Below the pieces are notes generated by a model that was not told the DNA's origin, ran no database searches, and saw nothing but the letters and a program-made list of their open reading frames with translations. Below, in pieces: positions 6,273 to 7,333 of a stretch of 7,333 nt of DNA. A program made the translations under genes and the position numbers. Origin of the DNA: JANWYT01 sp046719465 (GTDB lineage: Bacteria > Chloroflexota > Anaerolineae > Aggregatilineales > Phototrophicaceae); the NCBI GenBank assembly GCA_046719465.1, contig JBDNCV010000171.1, positions 1-7,333 of the forward strand. Direction: 5' to 3'. How positions within the stretch are numbered: position 1 is the stretch's first letter; the number at the start of each line of letters is the position of its first letter.

Positions 6273-6776
6273 ATGAAGAACCGACTTACCTATTTGATGG
6301 CAGCGGTGGGCGCGCTGTCGATTGTTGTGGTGGTCACATGGCTGCTTGTCCCCGATAACGTCCCCGCGTATGAGGCGGCGATTGCCTTCGCCAACGCCGC
6401 AGGCCGTGGAGACGACAACACCGCCATGAGCCTGCTGAGCGAGGAGCTGCAAGCGTGGGTGAGCGAGAACTGCCGCGATGGCAGCGTCAGCGCCTGCGTC
6501 GATGACTACACGCCGCCCGATTGGGGTGGGATGCTCTCGACCGTGTTCCGGCGCGCTCAACCCGTCCCGGGTGTGGAGGGCTTCGACGTGCAGCTCGTCG
6601 CCACCTACGAGGACAATCAAGGCTTCAGCGGGGTATGTATCTACACGCAGGTGCTGCGCCAACCGGACGGCGCATGGCGCGTCACGCGGTGGGCGGGCTG
6701 GTTCTCGTGCGATGAGCCGAACAGCGGCCTATCTGCGCTCATCAGCGACCCGACCGTGCCCCATCGCGCGCCATGA
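6273..6776 (+). CDS. Membrane-anchored extracytoplasmic protein, possible NTF2-like fold
   Basis: A 167-residue protein that I do not recognise as a named family. Residues 7-26 (YLMAAVGALSIVVVVTWLLV) form an N-terminal membrane segment after a short MKNR positive region. The remainder should face outward. The soluble part begins with a helix of the form AYEAAIAFANAAGRGDDNTAMSL (32-54) and ends in strands GVCIYTQVLRQ (120-130) and GAWRVTRWAGWF (133-144). That layout, with a DGAWRV-type last strand, is like small NTF2-like or DUF4878-like domains; this is inference from shape. Four cysteines (67, 75, 122, 146) lie in the outer part and could form two disulfides. The start follows GGGAGAGG (6255-6262). 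It shares a 4-bp ATGA overlap with the lipoprotein gene, so the two are co-translated and may interact. The -10 TAGAAT upstream marks it as the first gene of this unit. Confidence 0.82.
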   Translation: MKNRLTYLMAAVGALSIVVVVTWLLVPDNVPAYEAAIAFANAAGRGDDNTAMSLLSEELQAWVSENCRDGSVSACVDDYTPPDWGGMLSTVFRRAQPVPGVEGFDVQLVATYEDNQGFSGVCIYTQVLRQPDGAWRVTRWAGWFSCDEPNSGLSALISDPTVPHRAP

Positions 6777-7177
6777 AGTGGCTGCTGGTGGCGCTGCTGC
6801 TGGCGGGGTGCGGGCTGGTTCCGGCGCGCGTCCCGCCGCAGCTCGCCCACACGCCCGGCCCAACGATCAGCTTCCGCGAGGGGCGCGTGGTGCTGGGGGC
6901 GTTCAGCGTGCCGATCCCGCCCACGTGGCGCGTCGTCAAATCCAGCACGGCGCAGGAGCCGCTGCGGGTGGTGCTGGCCGCGCCCGATGAGGCGATGCTC
7001 ATCACCGCTGCCCTCGACGTGCGCACGCTCGACAACCCTGCTCTGCCGATCCGCCATGATGAGACGCTGCGCCAATCGGGGCAAACGCTCCACCTCATCG
7101 GCCAAGCGACAGACGAGGCCGCGCCCGCGCTGGCAGCCCTCTGGGAGCGTTGGATCAGGGACGTGAGCCGCCAGTAG
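6773..7177 (+). CDS. Small lipoprotein, possible PsbP/DcrB-like domain
   Basis: A 134-residue predicted lipoprotein. The lipobox LAGC ends at Cys13 after the hydrophobic stretch WLLVALLL (3-10), so signal peptidase II cleavage and lipid attachment at Cys13 are expected. A proline-rich linker (about 17-30) leads to a small domain: GAFSVPIPPTWRVVKSS (42-58) and LRVVLAAPDEAMLITAALDV (64-83). The pattern 'F-S-V-x-x-P-x-x-W' followed by strands is reminiscent of PsbP/MOG1/DcrB-like folds; this is a weak fold-level guess with no known function attached. No Shine-Dalgarno precedes the ATG, which overlaps the stop of the previous gene (ATGA, 6773-6776), so it depends on translational coupling. The stop codon is almost directly followed by the tandem repeat array. 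Confidence 0.8.
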   Translation: MKWLLVALLLAGCGLVPARVPPQLAHTPGPTISFREGRVVLGAFSVPIPPTWRVVKSSTAQEPLRVVLAAPDEAMLITAALDVRTLDNPALPIRHDETLRQSGQTLHLIGQATDEAAPALAALWERWIRDVSRQ

Positions 7178-7197
7178 GGACGTGGCCTGCCACGTCC
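7178..7197. repeat. 20-bp palindrome at the head of the tandem array
   Basis: GGACGTGGC (7178-7186) and GCCACGTCC (7189-7197) are exact reverse complements around a 2-nt centre CT. It starts at the base after the lipoprotein stop codon. Only the first array copy has the full palindrome; later copies keep the inner TGGC-CT-GCCA. It could fold in the mRNA as a 3'-end stabilising hairpin, but no T-tract follows. Confidence 0.7.
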
Positions 7198-7280
7198 GCG
7201 TATGGCCTGCCACGTCCGCGTATGGCCTGCCGCGTCCGCGCATGGCCTGCCACGTCCGCGTATGGCCTGCCACGTCCGCG
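7181..7280. repeat. Five tandem copies of a 20-bp unit
   Basis: Exactly five contiguous units begin at 7181, 7201, 7221, 7241 and 7261, with consensus TATGGCCTGCCACGTCCGCG. Unit 1 starts CG instead of TA, unit 4 starts CA, and unit 3 has G for A at position 12; units 2 and 5 are identical. There are no spacers, so this is not CRISPR. The 20-bp period is not a multiple of three and is near two helical turns. The array lies between the lipoprotein gene and the promoter of the next gene. Confidence 0.95.
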
Positions 7281-7305
7281 TTGGGCAGAAACGCGCGCTT
7301 TGCGG

Positions 7306-7311
7306 TACGAT
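7306..7311 (+). promoter_or_regulatory. Putative -10 element of the next gene, possibly giving a leaderless mRNA
   Basis: TACGAT (7306-7311), preceded by CGG, fits the TAnnnT form. TTGGGC at 7281-7286 could be a -35 with a long 19-bp spacer. The hexamer ends 7 nt before the ATG at 7319, so transcription would start at or next to the start codon. Confidence 0.4.
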
Positions 7312-7318
7312 TGAGGCG

Positions 7319-7333
7319 ATGTCTGAGCAGAGC
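7319..7333 (+). CDS. Start of a gene cut by the window edge, product unknown
   Basis: The ATG at 7319 opens MSEQS and runs off the end of the window. Support is only the position after a repeat array and a -10-like hexamer. GAGG at 7313-7316 is too close (2 nt) to serve as a normal Shine-Dalgarno, so a leaderless start is the other possibility. Nothing can be said of function, and the true start could be further downstream. Confidence 0.35.

Noticed and set aside
6641..7273. 210-residue minus-strand open frame with repeated AGHTRTWQA-like peptides
   Set aside because: The peptide repeats come from the 20-bp DNA array, whose period is not a multiple of three; the remainder is antisense to the two envelope protein genes.
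7181..7280. CRISPR array
   Set aside because: The 20-bp units are directly contiguous with no spacers, and no cas gene is visible.

Overview
This is a GC-rich, densely packed bacterial chromosomal window: seven complete protein genes, the first codons of a probable eighth, short intergenic gaps and several 4-bp ATGA overlaps. Two G/C-rich repeat structures (a hairpin element at the left edge and a 20-bp tandem array near the right edge) resemble intergenic repeats I associate with Chloroflexota, particularly Anaerolineae-like lineages. The gene mix fits that reading: a Tat-exported flavin oxidase, a TolB/S9-type propeller protein, an HtrA protease with one PDZ domain, and small lipoprotein or membrane-anchored proteins. 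This assignment comes from style and recall only. No rRNA, tRNA, transposase or CRISPR array is visible.

Layout. Positions 1-172 hold a perfect hairpin repeat and then a promoter. Positions 173-4029 (+) form a tight three-gene operon: an alpha/beta hydrolase, a Tat-signal FAD amine oxidase overlapping it by 4 bp, and a beta-propeller protein whose C-terminal half looks like a peptidase S9 hydrolase domain that has lost its catalytic serine. The third gene starts at a TTG only 3 nt after the amine oxidase stop codon and in the same frame. Its end overlaps by 23 bp the end of a convergent htrA-type protease gene (4007-5101, -). A 62-bp AT-rich gap separates htrA from a divergent family 9 glycosyltransferase (5164-6198, +). 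A new promoter then leads to a two-gene unit (6273-7177, +): a membrane-anchored protein with an NTF2-like look, translationally coupled to a small lipoprotein. The window ends with five tandem copies of a 20-bp unit and a promoter almost abutting the start codon of the next gene (7319 onward).

How the genes may work together. The first three genes are almost certainly co-transcribed, but their shared substrate cannot be read from the sequence. One member (oxidase) is predicted to act outside the membrane and two in the cytoplasm. HtrA, the lipoprotein and the membrane-anchored protein are all envelope proteins, so the right half has an extracytoplasmic theme (quality control, cell-surface glycans). 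Four putative -10 elements share the form GTAnnnT, which may be the housekeeping promoter of this organism. No classical hairpin-plus-U-tract terminator is convincing anywhere on the strands that carry the genes.
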